From Rhynchopus sp. YZ270_cl-10 (lineage: Eukaryota > Euglenozoa > Diplonemea > Diplonemida > Diplonemidae): a stretch of 64,000 nucleotides of DNA. How positions within the stretch are numbered: the first letter of the stretch is position 1; each line of letters begins with the position of its first letter. Positions 1 through 10,574 of this stretch are shown here, piece after piece. A program made the translations under genes and the position numbers. The stretch is from the NCBI GenBank assembly GCA_964035575.1, contig OZ037842.1, positions 124,001 through 188,000 on the forward strand. Direction: 5' to 3'. A model generated the notes under the pieces. The model was not told the origin of the DNA and searched no databases. It saw only the letters and a list, made by a program, of their open reading frames with translations.

Positions 1-693
1 GCGAGAGTGGCGATCCTCACGGACAGCCAGTCCTCCATCCGCGCCCTGGAGGGAGGACCGCAGAAGGCAGTCGAACACACACTGCACGACATATGGCGTG
101 CGATACACACGCTCACGCGCAAAGGTGTACACGTCGACTTCCAGTATGTACCAAGCCATGTCGGCCTGACTGGAAACGAAGCTGCAGACAAAGAGGCAAA
201 GCGGCACGCAAACGCCATGGTACCACAACTGGAACCCATAGCGATGATGACGGCCGCCTCTCAGATCAAGAGGGTGGCAGCGCAGCACACCGTCACACCC
301 ACCGAAGACAGCGCATACGCGTGCCAGCACACCGACGCCAAAGCGAAGACGAAGACACAACTCCGCCACCCACAACTCCGCCCAAGACGACTGACGCGTA
401 AGGGCGCGCGTGAGATGAGACTCCTGCGCACAAGACGACACCCCCTCCTGTACACGGACAGGAGCCACAACGACACCCCCAACTGCAAGGCGTGCGGAAA
501 GACGAATGTGACGGCGAAACACCTCCTGAAGCAATGCCCCAAGCTTACTGACAAAAGAGCCAACCTGTGCAGCAACACCTCGTGGGGAACACTCCTCACT
601 CAACAACCAGAAGTGGTCCTAGAATACTTGGTGTCCTCCGGATTGTCTGATGACTCTCTGAGTGACCTTCTGAGACCAGCTGTAACGAATTGA
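1..693 (+). CDS. LINE ORF C-terminus: RNase H domain and CCHC-like tail (partial)
   Basis: Frame 1 is open from the window edge to a TGA at 691-693. The product shows RNase HI signatures: a catalytic-type TDSQSS near nt 19-36 and VPSHVGLTGNEAADKEAK near nt 145-200, matching the family's GHxGxxGNExAD block. Such domains degrade the RNA of the RNA/DNA hybrid during retrotransposition. A cysteine/histidine cluster CKACGKTNVTAKHLLKQC near nt 484-537 fits the CxxC...H...C knuckle found at the end of many LINE ORFs. The frame is intact in the visible part, so the copy may be fairly young. The start lies outside the window. Confidence 0.8.
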   Translation, partial: ARVAILTDSQSSIRALEGGPQKAVEHTLHDIWRAIHTLTRKGVHVDFQYVPSHVGLTGNEAADKEAKRHANAMVPQLEPIAMMTAASQIKRVAAQHTVTPTEDSAYACQHTDAKAKTKTQLRHPQLRPRRLTRKGAREMRLLRTRRHPLLYTDRSHNDTPNCKACGKTNVTAKHLLKQCPKLTDKRANLCSNTSWGTLLTQQPEVVLEYLVSSGLSDDSLSDLLRPAVTN

Positions 694-1072
694 AGGGAAC
701 ATAACTTTTTACTTTTATCTACTTTTACTTTTACTCTTACTAGCAACAAGAGGATACCAAAAACAAAGAAAACATCAAGCGAACACACCGACCAGCATAT
801 CAGCTGATCACGGGAACCTTTTTTCAGGCTTCCACCTTTTGACGTCAGGCCAGTGTCCTAAACGATGCTGCCACACCCTGAGGGGGAGGTGTGCTGTCTG
901 TAAACTCTGTGTGGCAACAACGGGGAGGTGACCTCCGTATATCGGCAACCCGCACGTCCTAGATGTGAAAAACGGCACCAGCCGGGACACGGTCCCGGGT
1001 TTACTCTGGATAGAACAAAAAAAAGAGCAGCCACACTGCTTCGGCAGCGCTAAAGAGACGAGAGTAAATACC

Positions 1073-1103
<31 letters not shown>
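1..1103 (+). mobile_element. 3' end of a non-LTR (LINE) retrotransposon with poly(A) tail
   Basis: The element enters from the left edge. It comprises the end of its ORF (1-693), a 3' UTR of about 380 bp with a TACTTTTAC-like run near 700-740, and 27 consecutive A residues (1077-1103), read as the poly(A) tail. No target-site duplication can be tested because the 5' end lies outside the window. ORF ending in RNase H, then a UTR, then poly(A), is the usual LINE layout (Ingi/L1Tc, I and related clades). Clade assignment is inference, because the reverse transcriptase is not visible here. Confidence 0.8.
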
Positions 1104-1107
<4 letters not shown>

Positions 1108-1499
1108 TTTCGACAACTACTTTTTCAAGCCTGGAAAAAAAAAATTTTTTTTTGGGCCTGACCTTGGGACCTTGTGCACCGAAAAATGCAAAAAACGGCA
1201 AAATTTTGATGTTTTGAGCATCTGTGGGTGAATCATATGCACTGCTACAGTGGCCTATTATTGGGTGTTTTCCTTAGCAAATTCCTTCACAAAACTCATT
1301 TTTGATTTTGGCAAAGGCAAATTTCAGGTCAAAAAAAATCGCCGGGGGGCTTCGCCCCCCGAACCCCCCATTGGGGGGCTTTGCCCCCCAAACCCCCCAC
1401 TGGGGGGCGTAAAGCATACGCCCCCCAGACCCCCCTATGCAATTGGGGGCCTGCGGCGCAGTTCGGAACTCTAGTGCATACCTTACCGGAACTCCAAAT
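1104..1499. other. Unassigned AT-rich DNA with a GC-rich multi-hairpin block
   Basis: After the LINE tail come A/T homopolymers. At 1340-1462 there is a GC-rich block made of GGGGGGC...GCCCCCC inverted repeats (for example GGGGGGCTTCGCCCCCC and GGGGGGCTTTGCCCCCC). It can form consecutive strong hairpins. No coding signal was seen. Confidence 0.5.
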
Positions 1500-3600
1500 G
1501 GAGGTGTTTTTGTGTTTGCAGCGTTACTACTTGCTATCATGCGCCATCTGACAGCTGCATACAGGAGAACACTATGGTGTCCAGCATCGGGAGTGCGTAC
1601 AACTCGGCGCTGGATTTTATCGACGTGACGTGCAACTGGGAAGACGTCTCGCATATTCAGTACAAGTGTGAACGGTGCGAAAGCACTAACCAGTTTGCCA
1701 CGAGGCGGCAGCGCTACCTTGCTCCTCTCCCCGGTGTTCTGTTTTTTATTTTGAAAACTGGGTTGTCTTAGTGTGGACACCCGAGGATGAACTCCACTTT
1801 TCAAAACGCTGTTAAGTAACCGCTGATGAACACGCTGATGATATCTCCTGTGTGGGAGATGTCGCACTGATGACGCTAAGGTTGCTCCCCACCGGTCCAT
1901 CATCACATGGGGGCGAAGCAGACGTTGTGGGTGGGCGGTTCTAGTCCGCTTTATTCTCGTTTCATGCTCGGGGGAAGTTGAGCGTTTTCTTCTTGATTGA
2001 CGCCCTTTTGGGGCGGTGGGGCCAGGCTCAGGGCGGTTTGTCGGGCACTGTATCAGGCAGTGCAGGCGGCTCAGGTTCTGGTAGAACGGGAGGGGACACG
2101 ATGGTGATGCGCTGCCTTGGCGTTCCCCGTCGCACAAGGCTTGTAGGGGTGGCGGTATTGTTACGCAGGCGTCGTCGGGGCGAGGTCCACTGAGCGGCAC
2201 GCGCAGTGATGGTGGTGTCGTAGGCGGGGAGGGGGCAGGTGCCCCAGTCACGGTCGGACAGGGAACTGATGGACCTCGTCAGGTACTTCAGGATAGTGGC
2301 AATGCTGCCGGCGCAGAGTTTGGCACGTGGAGTGTGCCCACCAGACCGGAGGTGCACCGATAGGCCGTAGGCAGTGCACCATCGTCACTTTCTCTCCGGG
2401 AACGGGGCAGTCCAGCTTGTTCTCGGTGCAGTGCTTCCGGAACCATCGAAGCCAGAGGGACATCACCTTCCCCCGCTCACGCACAGAAAGGGCATGGGCG
2501 ACCTGTTTGCACTGTCGCAGCGAGATGCCTGAGTATACCCCAAAGCTAATACCCAGCTCAATGTTGCTGATGCAACTGTTGCTGTCCTCAACGAATTCCA
2601 GAGACCTCAGCCACGCAAGAAAAGCAGTGTGTCGCTCAGGGCCGTATTTCCACGACGAAGGCGCCCTCAAGGGGAGCCGGCTCCAGTCAAAGTCCACGGA
2701 AAGTGACGGGGTGTCCGCAGCCTTGTCCCAGGGCAGGCGGGCTTTGGTACCCAGGCATTGTGTAGGGTAATTGTGTTTGCATACAGCCAAACCAAGACAA
2801 CGTGGTCACCTTTAGTCCGTATTTGGATCGTAGTGACCAATGTCATGCGCTTAGGTGCCCATCAATGGGTCGGGGAGTGATCAAAGTTAAGGGAAATTAT
2901 TCTGGCGTAAATGATGGAGCAGATCTGCCGTCACTGCCTCACCCGGTCCCTCCCTTTGAAAAAAAAACACCTCGTATGACTTTCAGAGATGGCAATGCCC
3001 AATTCCTACCCTTGGTCTTGCAGCTCAGTCTACAATAGCCCTGCACTAGACACGGTCGTAGACTCGACTAAAGCACTGCCCCCGCATGTGCCTCGTCTTC
3101 TTTATCTTCTTATGATGAAAATACTTCTTCAGAGTCCACATTTGCATGCGGGCACCTAATACACCACACGTCGCCTTTTCTCGGTTTCCTAGACCCAGTC
3201 TCCCATCACCAATGAGGACACCTTCGGCAGGCCCACTAGTGGATGGGGCGCTTTGCCTTTACTGTCATTCCACCGCGTCTACAAGGGTTTTTGAGCGGAC
3301 TTGGCGTAGAACCGCCCATACAGTGTCCCCGACACTTCCCGCCCTCTCAATGCGTCCCAACGGTGTTGAACCCTCAGGTCCCCTGGCTTAGCCACTAAGA
3401 GAAAACCTGCAGCGTCCGCAGACGCATACACGTCTGCGGCCATCACTGGCTTAGAGGGGCTCAGGGCCGTGTGACGCACTGATTTCGACACGTTGCCGAA
3501 GAAGCGCGATCGCGCTTTGTGTGGTTTTGTGTATCCCTTGTGAACCTGGAATCGATAGCAGACAGGAAAAAGAGGATGGGCAGGCAGCACCTGCCCGACC
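1500..3600 (-). mobile_element. Fossil retroelement remnant, family uncertain
   Basis: Minus-strand coding-like stretches are scattered here. One near 3280-3470 resembles the start of an RNase H domain (an ADVYASADAAGFLLVA segment). One near 2420-2720 is a tryptophan-rich stretch followed by an IELGISFGVYSG-type segment. A proline/arginine-rich tail follows towards 2030. The order suggests the downstream half of a retroelement polyprotein. It is broken in several places and cannot be whole. No terminal repeats or poly(A) were recognised, so LINE, DIRS-like and LTR origins remain open. It looks older than the neighbouring LINE. Confidence 0.35.
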
Positions 3601-3698
3601 TGTGTTAATGTGAATCAGTGATTGCCTGACAGATGTCTGGGTAACCGTGTATTCTGTGTGGGTATCCATGTCCGGAGTATACACGACGGTGAAGTAAA

Positions 3699-4091
3699 AT
3701 GACATGACATGACATGACATGACATGACATGACATGACATGACATGACATGACATGACATGACATGACATGACATGACATGACATGACATGACATGACAT
3801 GACATGACATGACATGACATGACATGACATGACATGACATGACATGACATGACATGACATGACATGACATGACATGACATGACATGACATGACATGACAT
3901 GACATGACATGACATGACATGACATGACATGACATGACATGACATGACATGACATGACATGACATGACATGACATGACATGACATGACATGACATGACAT
4001 GACATGACATGACATGACATGACATGACATGACATGACATGACATGACATGACATGACATGACATGACATGACATGACATGACATGACATG
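3699..4091. repeat. (ACATG)n microsatellite, about 78 copies
   Basis: A nearly perfect 5-bp tandem repeat of about 390 bp. Because the unit has no stop codon in several frames, long repetitive ORFs arise that are not genes. The array decays at 4092-4170 into scattered ACATG and TTTACATGT pieces, suggesting it grew from a degenerate seed. Confidence 0.97.
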
Positions 4092-4806
4092 CGCTTTTAC
4101 ATGTGCTTTCCATGTAACTTTTTTTACATGTACTTTACATGTAAAGTGACATGACATGACAAGGTGCATGACCAGTTACATGACAAGACTAACAGGCCTT
4201 GTCATTATTTAGTCTTGTCATGCAACTAATCATACCCCCTTGTGTCATTGCTCACACTCGGTTGTGGTGCAACGGACCGGGGTACCCTAAATAGGGTCCG
4301 CGCGGGGTACTCAGTCCAATCCGGACTGAGCGCTCACCCCGAGTCCGCCGGGCTGACTCGGGGTCCGGCCAAAAGGGTCCGGCCACTCCATCGTGTGGTT
4401 TGTGTCAGATTGGTAGCCTTGAACAGGGAAATAGCTAATGGAATTGGAACCTCTGTCGCGGTGTCGCAACGACTGCTCTGCAAGTCGCCACCAGATCCAC
4501 TTTTATGAAAATAAGTGTAGGGGAGGACCTCTCACAACTTCTGAGCAAAGTCGGTTTTTGACACAAAATCGGGGTGCGTGGGCGGATAATTTGCTCCAAA
4601 TATGACCGTCGAAAATTGGGATTTTTCTGAAATTTGCATTGTACCCAGCAAAAATCCTCGTTTTTTTGAAGAATTTTACAAAAAATATGCTATACCCCCT
4701 ATGACTGGACCCAACTCCCCTCACTATTTTTTGCCTAAAAAAGCCCCAAAAATTCTGCAGGTTTTTTCAGGTTTTGCGATTTTTACGAGATTTAGCGTAG
4801 CCTCCT
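4092..4806. other. Unassigned intergenic DNA with short palindromes
   Basis: No gene was recognised. 4263-4385 contains several short inverted repeats, such as CTCAGTCCAATCCGGACTGAG-like arms near 4309-4329 and a CCCCGAGTC/GACTCGGGG pair near 4338-4364. CCGAGTC motifs recur near 26000 and 28900-29350, so this may be a TIR-element relic. Confidence 0.4.
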
Positions 4807-4917
4807 GGGAAAACTAATTTCATATTCATTCCGTTCAAAGAAAAGAAAGCAGGGGAGGGGAAATTATTAACTGTGAACAGAAAATCGAGAGAGAAAGAAG
4901 GAACAAGAAAGTTGGTG

Positions 4918-4954
4918 GGTAATGACGCTAAGCCTCGTGTTGCCAAGAATCACC
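4918..4954 (-). ncRNA. Array hairpin type B (distal leader), seven copies
   Basis: On the gene-sense strand, CTTGGC pairs with GCTTAG (one mismatch) around a loop containing ACACGAG, with an outer GGU/ACC plus GA/UC stem. It belongs to the CACGAGAGG hairpin family. The same hairpin is found once per unit: 4918-4954, 8287-8323, 10892-10928, 14629-14665, 18971-19007, 23257-23293 and 28192-28228. Except for the first copy, which opens the array, each lies about 300 bp to 1.5 kb upstream of a lectin start, the distance depending on the short or long form. Whether it is a free RNA or part of a pre-mRNA is unknown. Confidence 0.5.
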
Positions 4955-5643
4955 AGATTACTTTATTGCGCTTTCAAAAAACGCGCGAAACCACCAAAGA
5001 GAAAGCTGGAGGAATGCACCGCACTGCTGTGCTGCTGTGCTGTGCATCCTCAGATAAAGAAATATGAATGCAAATTAGATCTGCCGAAGTAGCCGCATGT
5101 AAGAAAGAAATGAAGATATCCGAAAGACGCATATGGGCATCACTGTGCACACACATCTAACTCATGAATTATTTAGACATGAAATGTGCTTCGGTGACAC
5201 GCACGTCTACTGTAGAATAAGAAAGCAAAGCTTGGTAGTGAAAGAAACTAAAAGGCGAATCTCTTCCCCGCGGAGCTCAAAGACAGTCTTGAATAGATGA
5301 AAGACACCACGGAAAACAGAAAGAACACAAACAGAAAACAGCAAACATCCTATATGTCATGACGTTATTAACACATTACTTGAAACCTCAAAACACGGTA
5401 TTTGAGCAAAATAGGGGAAACCCTGGGTCCTTCTACAGGTCACAAAGTGAGTGATCAGGAACAGGATCAGGGAGGGAGGGGTTGGGTTGGGTGGGAACCC
5501 GGCTGGTGGGTATGCCGGATCCCGTAATCTGTGGGTGGGGGGAAGGTGGCTTCAAGAAAGTTAAAATAAAAGCAAAGTGAAAATGAACGCACTTCGAATG
5601 CCATACTGGACAGGATGCCATACAAACAAAAACAATGTCATAT

Positions 5644-5678
5644 AAGATGCTATGAAGCCTCTCGTGCTAAGCTATGTG
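5644..5678 (-). ncRNA. Array hairpin type A (downstream of the lectin gene), seven copies
   Basis: This holds the exact loop motif CACGAGAGG with flanking TAGC/GCTT and an outer AGAU/AUCU-like pairing on the gene strand. The fold is weaker than in the single-copy intergenic members. Copies are at 5644-5678, 9261-9295, 11659-11692, 15394-15427, 20058-20091, 24102-24135 and 30117-30150, mostly about 0.4-0.9 kb downstream of each lectin stop codon. Insertions push it about 2.4 kb away in unit 4 and 2.9 kb away in unit 6. Confidence 0.5.
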
Positions 5679-5890
5679 CATAAAAACACCACACTACACG
5701 TAAAAAGAAATGTGCCATCGCTTCTCCACATCTCTCTCAATGCACACACACATAATAACACCGTGAAAGCACCGATAACACTCCTGAAGGATCCACGTCT
5801 CTGCGGAACGCTCTCTGGGAAATCGTGATACTGAAGGTGTCACTCGGATCCTAGAGCCTGCACCTGGTACAGACCGTGAACATCTACAGA

Positions 5891-5979
5891 TGGTGTGGCT
5901 GAACCCAAAAAAAAGGGTATTATTTAGCAGTTTGTTAGCAGTTCTTTAGCAGTGAAATTTGCTGGTTTCAGCCACACCA
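5891..5979. mobile_element. 89-bp MITE with TGGTGTGGCTGAA inverted ends
   Basis: Perfect terminal inverted repeats TGGTGTGGCTGAA/TTCAGCCACACCA bound an 89-bp insert. It is flanked by a 5-bp direct repeat ACAGA (5886-5890 and 5980-5984). It lies downstream of lectin gene 1. A related piece with a decayed left end is at 26286-26368, sharing GGGTATTATTTAGCAGTTTG. Confidence 0.8.
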
Positions 5980-6106
5980 ACAGATGCATCAAAGTACCTC
6001 AAAAATATGTCATACAGCCAAACATGCAGATGCAATAAACTAAAGGGTGGGGGTGTAAAAATGGATACTTCTGTGAAGCGATAAAACGTTCAAACAACAC
6101 AGCTTT

Positions 6107-6952
6107 TCAGTCCTCCTTCGTTTTCGATATGCTGAAGAGCCCACCGTCGCTGCCGCGGGAGTGGTACGCTGTAGTGCAATGCATCCCTCCACAGCTGTCT
6201 TCTGGGCTATTCGGGCACGGAAAGAAACAGTCTTCATTGGGGACTGGTGCGCCGACCGAGTTGCCGCAGTAGCATTCTCTGGATCGGTAGATGCCTGCGT
6301 ACATAAAGAGTTTGCGCCCGCAGGCGGACTGGCATTCGAAGACCCCATACCCATCGACGAGGAACTCTTCGAAGTGTTCGAGCTTGCCTGCTTTGCACCT
6401 CGGCAAAGCAGGGTACGGCATTAAACTCAGTGTGTTGCACGCTGTGCCTGACGTCCACTTCTTCGGGTGGCTCGAAGACCCGACTGAGAGCGTCTCGTCG
6501 TCGTGCATGGTAAGGAAGTTGGACTCGCCATTCGTGTTCGGGTACGTCCCTGTGTCCCACTTCGCCACACCACCCTTCTCGTAGATGACGAAGTTGCCGT
6601 CCGTCTGCATCACCGCCGCGTCCACGTCTGCGCTGTTCTGTGCCACAGTGTCAGAGGACCAGATCACGCTCACAACACCAATGGGGTTGCGTGTATAGTA
6701 CACAAGGTTCCCGTCCGTCTGAAACGTCAGCCACAACAGTTGGCCAGTGCACTTGCTTGTCATCGTGATTGTCGTGCCAGGGCTCATCCGTTCGCGAGGG
6801 TTCAAGTATATATCCCAGGGTGGCGGCGCATCCGGAAAAGCGTCAGCCACATCAACGCCAGGGCTGCCAGGGCTCAAGTACATATCCCCAACAGCGTCAG
6901 CCACATCAACACCCACAAGGAGCAACGGAGCTAACAGCTGAAACACGCGCAT
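6107..6952 (-). CDS. Lectin array gene 1: secreted bulb-lectin + WSC protein
   Basis: 281 aa. Residues 1-20 form a signal peptide (hydrophobic LLAPLLLVGV, then ADA). A bulb-type lectin region spans about 46-168, with two copies of the mannose-pocket pattern QxDxNxVxY: QTDGNLVYY (78-86) and QTDGNFVIY (116-124). A degenerate third lies near 149-157. A WSC domain spans about 183-262, with cysteines at 186, 207, 211, 227, 229, 242, 246 and 254 and the CYCG core. No membrane segment or GPI-like tail is present, so secretion is inferred. Oddities: the leader/N-terminal region is partly duplicated (VDVADA occurs twice, at 15-20 and 33-38), making it the longest member. It lacks the Pro/Thr linker found in the others and has an extra Cys at 259. 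It belongs to a long-upstream unit. Confidence 0.88.
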   Translation of the reverse strand: MRVFQLLAPLLLVGVDVADAVGDMYLSPGSPGVDVADAFPDAPPPWDIYLNPRERMSPGTTITMTSKCTGQLLWLTFQTDGNLVYYTRNPIGVVSVIWSSDTVAQNSADVDAAVMQTDGNFVIYEKGGVAKWDTGTYPNTNGESNFLTMHDDETLSVGSSSHPKKWTSGTACNTLSLMPYPALPRCKAGKLEHFEEFLVDGYGVFECQSACGRKLFMYAGIYRSRECYCGNSVGAPVPNEDCFFPCPNSPEDSCGGMHCTTAYHSRGSDGGLFSISKTKED

Positions 6953-7410
6953 TTTGGTTGTTGTTTTCTTTTTTGTCTCTCAAGTTGAAAACCCTCCTGG
7001 TGATGAATATTACGCTTCTCGTATTCGGGGGAATGGGCCTGGATGGTGGTGATGTGACTGGTGTACATATTTCTCTTTGCTTCTAAGAGGTATTCTTGTC
7101 GTGCCACTAAAGGCTCACAGACAGCACACCTCATCCCTAGTGGCAGAGGTACGCTTTTCATTTTGAGTTAACATCATTGGGAAAATGCTCTCGTTAAGAA
7201 ATATGACCCAACATCGATTATTGAAAATGACCACCTTGCCATGCAAGAAATTAGCCCATTCTTCAACCAAGAAAGCACACTGGATAGGTACGAACCAACT
7301 GCCGTCATCAACTACCAAGGACCGCCTCTGGCAGCTGGGCACTACAAAGTCGATAGACGGAAGGGGAATCTTGGTTTAACATTGATGCAGAAAAAAACAA
7401 CGAGGATGAA

Positions 7411-7434
7411 GACAGAGAGAGAGAGAGAGAGAGA
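7411..7434. repeat. (GA)n microsatellite
   Basis: A short run of GA dinucleotides in the long upstream region of lectin gene 1. It is not shared with the other long-upstream units, where this segment is replaced. Confidence 0.8.
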
Positions 7435-7805
7435 GATGTAGAGGGATACAAGAAGAGGGCCGCCCATCGTTGTCTTTGTGTTTAAAAGCAAACAATACGA
7501 ACCCAAAAGGGGAAAGGGTTCGGAAGTGGTAATACAAAGTGGCAGCTGTTGATGCAGGCACCTCCGACTGACTTACATACGGTGTCAGCCATCCGGATGA
7601 AAGCACAACTCACAACTCTGAAAATATACAACAAAAAATGGAGGCACAATGTCAAGCTGTGCCGTCTATATAAAAAGAAATCAAAATAAAGAGAGAAACG
7701 CTGCGGGGATATGTGGGCACCTTTGCAGGCACGACCAGAGGAGGGGCTGCAAGGGAGGGTGTCAAAAAGCGTCACAGAGCGTGGGAAAAAAATAGAAACG
7801 TTTAA

Positions 7806-7842
7806 AAGATGAACCGACGCCTCTCGTGTTTAGTCACCTTGA
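7806..7842 (-). ncRNA. Array hairpin type E (long units only)
   Basis: Sense strand AGGTGACTAAACACGAGAGG closely resembles the intergenic consensus, with ACAC/GCGU-type upper pairing and outer AGGUGA/UCAUCU. Related copies in the other long units are at 14149-14179 and 22791-22822 and are more diverged. Confidence 0.5.
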
Positions 7843-8018
7843 AAAAAGGGGGAAGTAGGTAAGATGAACCTAAGCAGAGTCATGGGGAAGGGGCAGGAGC
7901 ACAGGCAGAGGGGTTCATAGGTCGCAAAATAAATACAGCACTCTGCATAAGTTTTGCTATTTTGGCGACGTTATTGGTCACCAAAAATATTTGGAGTTCT
8001 GCAAAATGAATAAAAACT

Positions 8019-8106
8019 CAGATGACTCTTACGCCTCTCGTGTATACACACCTCTGAAAAGATGACTTTGGAAATACAAAGCCCTCTCGTGAAAAGTGTG
8101 CCTTGG
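8019..8106 (-). ncRNA. Array hairpin pair types C and D (5' leader of lectin genes)
   Basis: Two family members lie side by side. Type D (8019-8055) has a UACAC/GCGUA-like stem around ACGAG. Type C (8073-8106) carries CACGAGAGGG between GGCACAC and GUAUUUCC. The pair recurs at 10628-10710, 14363-14448, 18706-18790, 22979-23072 and 27926-28009. In the short units it sits only about 50-150 bp upstream of the lectin ATG. A TCATCTTTTCAG acceptor-like sequence lies between the two. Copy 22979-23072 carries extra bases in type C. Confidence 0.5.
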
Positions 8107-8548
8107 TACGTGACCAGTACACCGTGGGTGGATCCGAACCATGACGATTTGGATACCTGTTGAGTGTTTGCATCTGGGAAAACTAATTTCATATTCATTC
8201 CGTTCAAAGAAAAGAAAGCAGGGGAGGGGAAATCATCAACTGTGAAGAGAAAATCGAGAGAGAAAGAAGGAACAAGAAAGTTGGTGGGTAATGACGCTAA
8301 GCCTCGTGTTGCCAAGAATCACCAGATTACTTCATTGCGCTTTCAAAAAACGCGCGAAACCACCAAAGAGAAAGCTGGAGGAATGCACCGCACTGCTGTG
8401 CTGCTGTGCTGTGCATCCTCAGATAAAGAAATATGAATGCAAATTCGATCTGCCGAAGTAGCCGCATGTAAGAAAGAAATGAAGATATCCGAAAGATGGC
8501 TTTCGAGCAAAAACGACTGCAGACAAGATCCGGTATAAAAAAACAAAA

Positions 8549-8708
8549 TAGAAACTTAACACTCATCACACGATAAAACCCATGGGAGGTGAAACGCACA
8601 CACCTCGACCTGTTTGGTGAGGCGTGGCTCTGCAGCGCGGTTCGTCCCTAGAACCGCGAGTGTGTTCAAAATGCTTTGTTTCTATTTCCTCCTTCATTTC
8701 ATGAGGTG
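8549..8708. mobile_element. 160-bp insertion with ACAAAA target duplication (SINE-like?)
   Basis: Sister units read uninterrupted across this site. Here 160 bp are inserted between two copies of ACAAAA (8543-8548 and 8709-8714). It has no terminal inverted repeats. It contains GCGGTTCGTCCC near 8636-8650, which weakly resembles a Pol III B box, within a CGCGGTTC/GAACCGCG hairpin. Its last ~60 bp recur in diverged form at 32976-33034. A tRNA-derived SINE is possible but not shown. Confidence 0.6.
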
Positions 8709-9785
8709 ACAAAAGAAAATATTTAGACATGAAATGTGCTTCGGTGACACGCACGTCTACTGTAGAATAAGAAAGCAAAGCTTGGTAGTGAAAGAAACTA
8801 AAAGGCGAATCTCTTCCCCGCGGAGCTCAAAGACAGTCTTGAATAGATGAAAGACACCACGGAAAACAGAAAGAAAAGAAACAGAAAACAGCAAACATCC
8901 TATATGTCATGACGTTATTAACACATTACTTGAAACCTCAGAACACGTTATTAGGGGAACACCATAACACATATTGTTTGAGCAAAATCGGGAAACCTGG
9001 GTAAATAAAATACGCTCGTGCCGTGAGCACTTTACTAGGGAACACCGTGATCCTTCTACAGGTCACAAAGTGAGTGATCAAGAACAGGATCAGGGAGGGG
9101 GGGGTTGGGTTGGGTGGGAACCCGGCTGGTGGGTATGCCGGATCCCGTAATCTGTGGGTGGGGGGAAGGTGGCTTCAATAAAGTTAAAATAAAAGCAAAG
9201 TGAAAATGAACGCACTTCGAATGCTCTACTGGACAGGATGCCATACAAACAAAAACATATAAGATGCTATGAAGCCTCTCGTGCTAAGCTATGTGTATAA
9301 AAAGACCACACAGTGACACCATAAACAACAAAACACTATAAAAAGCTTCACGACAAAAAACATCAGGTCTCTTGTTTGTGGCGAAAAAGTGGAAAAGGTG
9401 TGAAACTTCGTTTGGTGTTGTGTGTGAATCAAACAGTCAATTCTAAAGCATGTTGTTGGTTCTCCGTTTTGTTTGCCCAAAAGCGCTGCCTCCAATCTTG
9501 TTAGTAATGACAACTAAAAGATGTTGTTGTGTGAAACAAAACTGCACAAAAAGATTACACAAATCCCACATCGAGAAAAAAACAAAAACAAAAACAAAAA
9601 GGAACACGTGAACAATGAATGTGCATCTCTTCTCCTCTCTCATGCACACACATCTAGAAACACCTTGAAAGCACGAACATGCAGATGCAATAAACTAAAG
9701 GGTGGGGGTGTAAAATGGATACTTCTTTGAAGCGATAAAACGTTAAAACAACACAGAGTTTCACAAAAAAACCACCTTTGTCAAT

Positions 9786-10574
9786 TCAGTCCTCCTTCGT
9801 CTTCGACGCGCTGAAGAGCTCACCTTCGCCGTCGCGGACGAGGAACACTGTGGAGGCTTCTGGCCCTCCACATTGTTCTTGGCTTTTCCAGCAGCGATCC
9901 GAACAGTCTTCATCGGGGAGTGGCAGGCCAAGCGAGTCGCCGCAGTAGCACTTGTCGCCTTGGTAGATGCCTGCGTACACATAGTGCCCGTGTTTGCAGG
10001 CGGACTTGCATTCGAAGATCTCGTCGCCGCCAAAGCCAGGAAAGATGACGTGATCGAGGAATTCAAGCATGCCTGCATAGCACCCCGGCATGGTAGGGAT
10101 AACCGGCGTCGGTGCTGGTGTAGGGATGCACGATATGCCTGCCGTCCACTTCTTCGGGTGGCTCAAAGACCCGACTGAGAGCGTCTCGTCGTCGTGAATG
10201 GTAAGGAAGTTGGAATAGCCAATCGTGTTCGGGAACGTCCCTGAGCTCCACTTTGGCACAGAACCCTTCTCGTAGACAACGAAGTTGCCGTCCGTCTGCA
10301 TCACCGCCGCGTCCACGTCTGCACTGTTCTGTGCCACAGTGTCAGAGGACCAGAGTACGATCGCAGCACCGTGGTAGCTGCGTGCATAGTACACAAGGTT
10401 CCCGTCCGTCTGGAACGACAGCCATATCAGTTGGCCAGTACACGAGCTTGTCGTAAAGATTTTTGTGCCAGGGTTTAGCAGTTCGCCAGCGTTCAAGTAT
10501 TTATCCCCACTATAAGCGTCGGCCATATCAACACCCACAAGGAGCAACGGAGCTAACAGCTGAAACACGCGCAT
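9786..10574 (-). CDS. Lectin array gene 2: secreted bulb-lectin + WSC protein
   Basis: 262 aa. The start chosen is the ATG followed by a signal peptide (1-20, core LLAPLLLVGV). An in-frame upstream ATG at 10778 would add 68 residues of leader-like DNA and put the signal peptide inside the protein, so it was rejected. Bulb-type lectin 24-148 carries QTDGNLVYY (55-63) and QTDGNFVVY (93-101). A short PTPAPTPV linker (151-158) leads to WSC 164-245, with Cys 165, 189, 193, 209, 211, 224, 228 and 235. From about residue 129 to the end it is identical in protein to gene 3, while the first half differs, suggesting gene conversion. Short-upstream unit. Confidence 0.9.
   Translation of the reverse strand: MRVFQLLAPLLLVGVDMADAYSGDKYLNAGELLNPGTKIFTTSSCTGQLIWLSFQTDGNLVYYARSYHGAAIVLWSSDTVAQNSADVDAAVMQTDGNFVVYEKGSVPKWSSGTFPNTIGYSNFLTIHDDETLSVGSLSHPKKWTAGISCIPTPAPTPVIPTMPGCYAGMLEFLDHVIFPGFGGDEIFECKSACKHGHYVYAGIYQGDKCYCGDSLGLPLPDEDCSDRCWKSQEQCGGPEASTVFLVRDGEGELFSASKTKED

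Noticed and set aside
3451-4169. Long repetitive reading frames over the ACATG array
   Set aside because: They arise from a stop-free 5-bp repeat and have no composition or context of a gene. The same holds for frames over the arrays at 15723, 17094, 34493, 34931, 39319 and 40367.
6931-7161. 76-residue minus-strand frame (MKSVPLPLG...) overlapping the lectin start, present in the three long units
   Set aside because: It overlaps the lectin ATG out of frame and shows no domain. It could be an upstream ORF, but nothing in the sequence favours translation.
7971-8315. Minus-strand frame MATRGLASLP... upstream of lectin genes
   Set aside because: Single-base and 12-base length differences between units (for example near 23041 and 27995) change the frame. 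It is better read as leader DNA with hairpins.
8164-8436. Plus-strand 90-residue frame (MFASGKTNF...) repeated in most lectin units
   Set aside because: It is similar between units only because the DNA is duplicated. Small insertions and deletions break it in some copies, and it lies opposite to the transcribed leader of the lectin genes.
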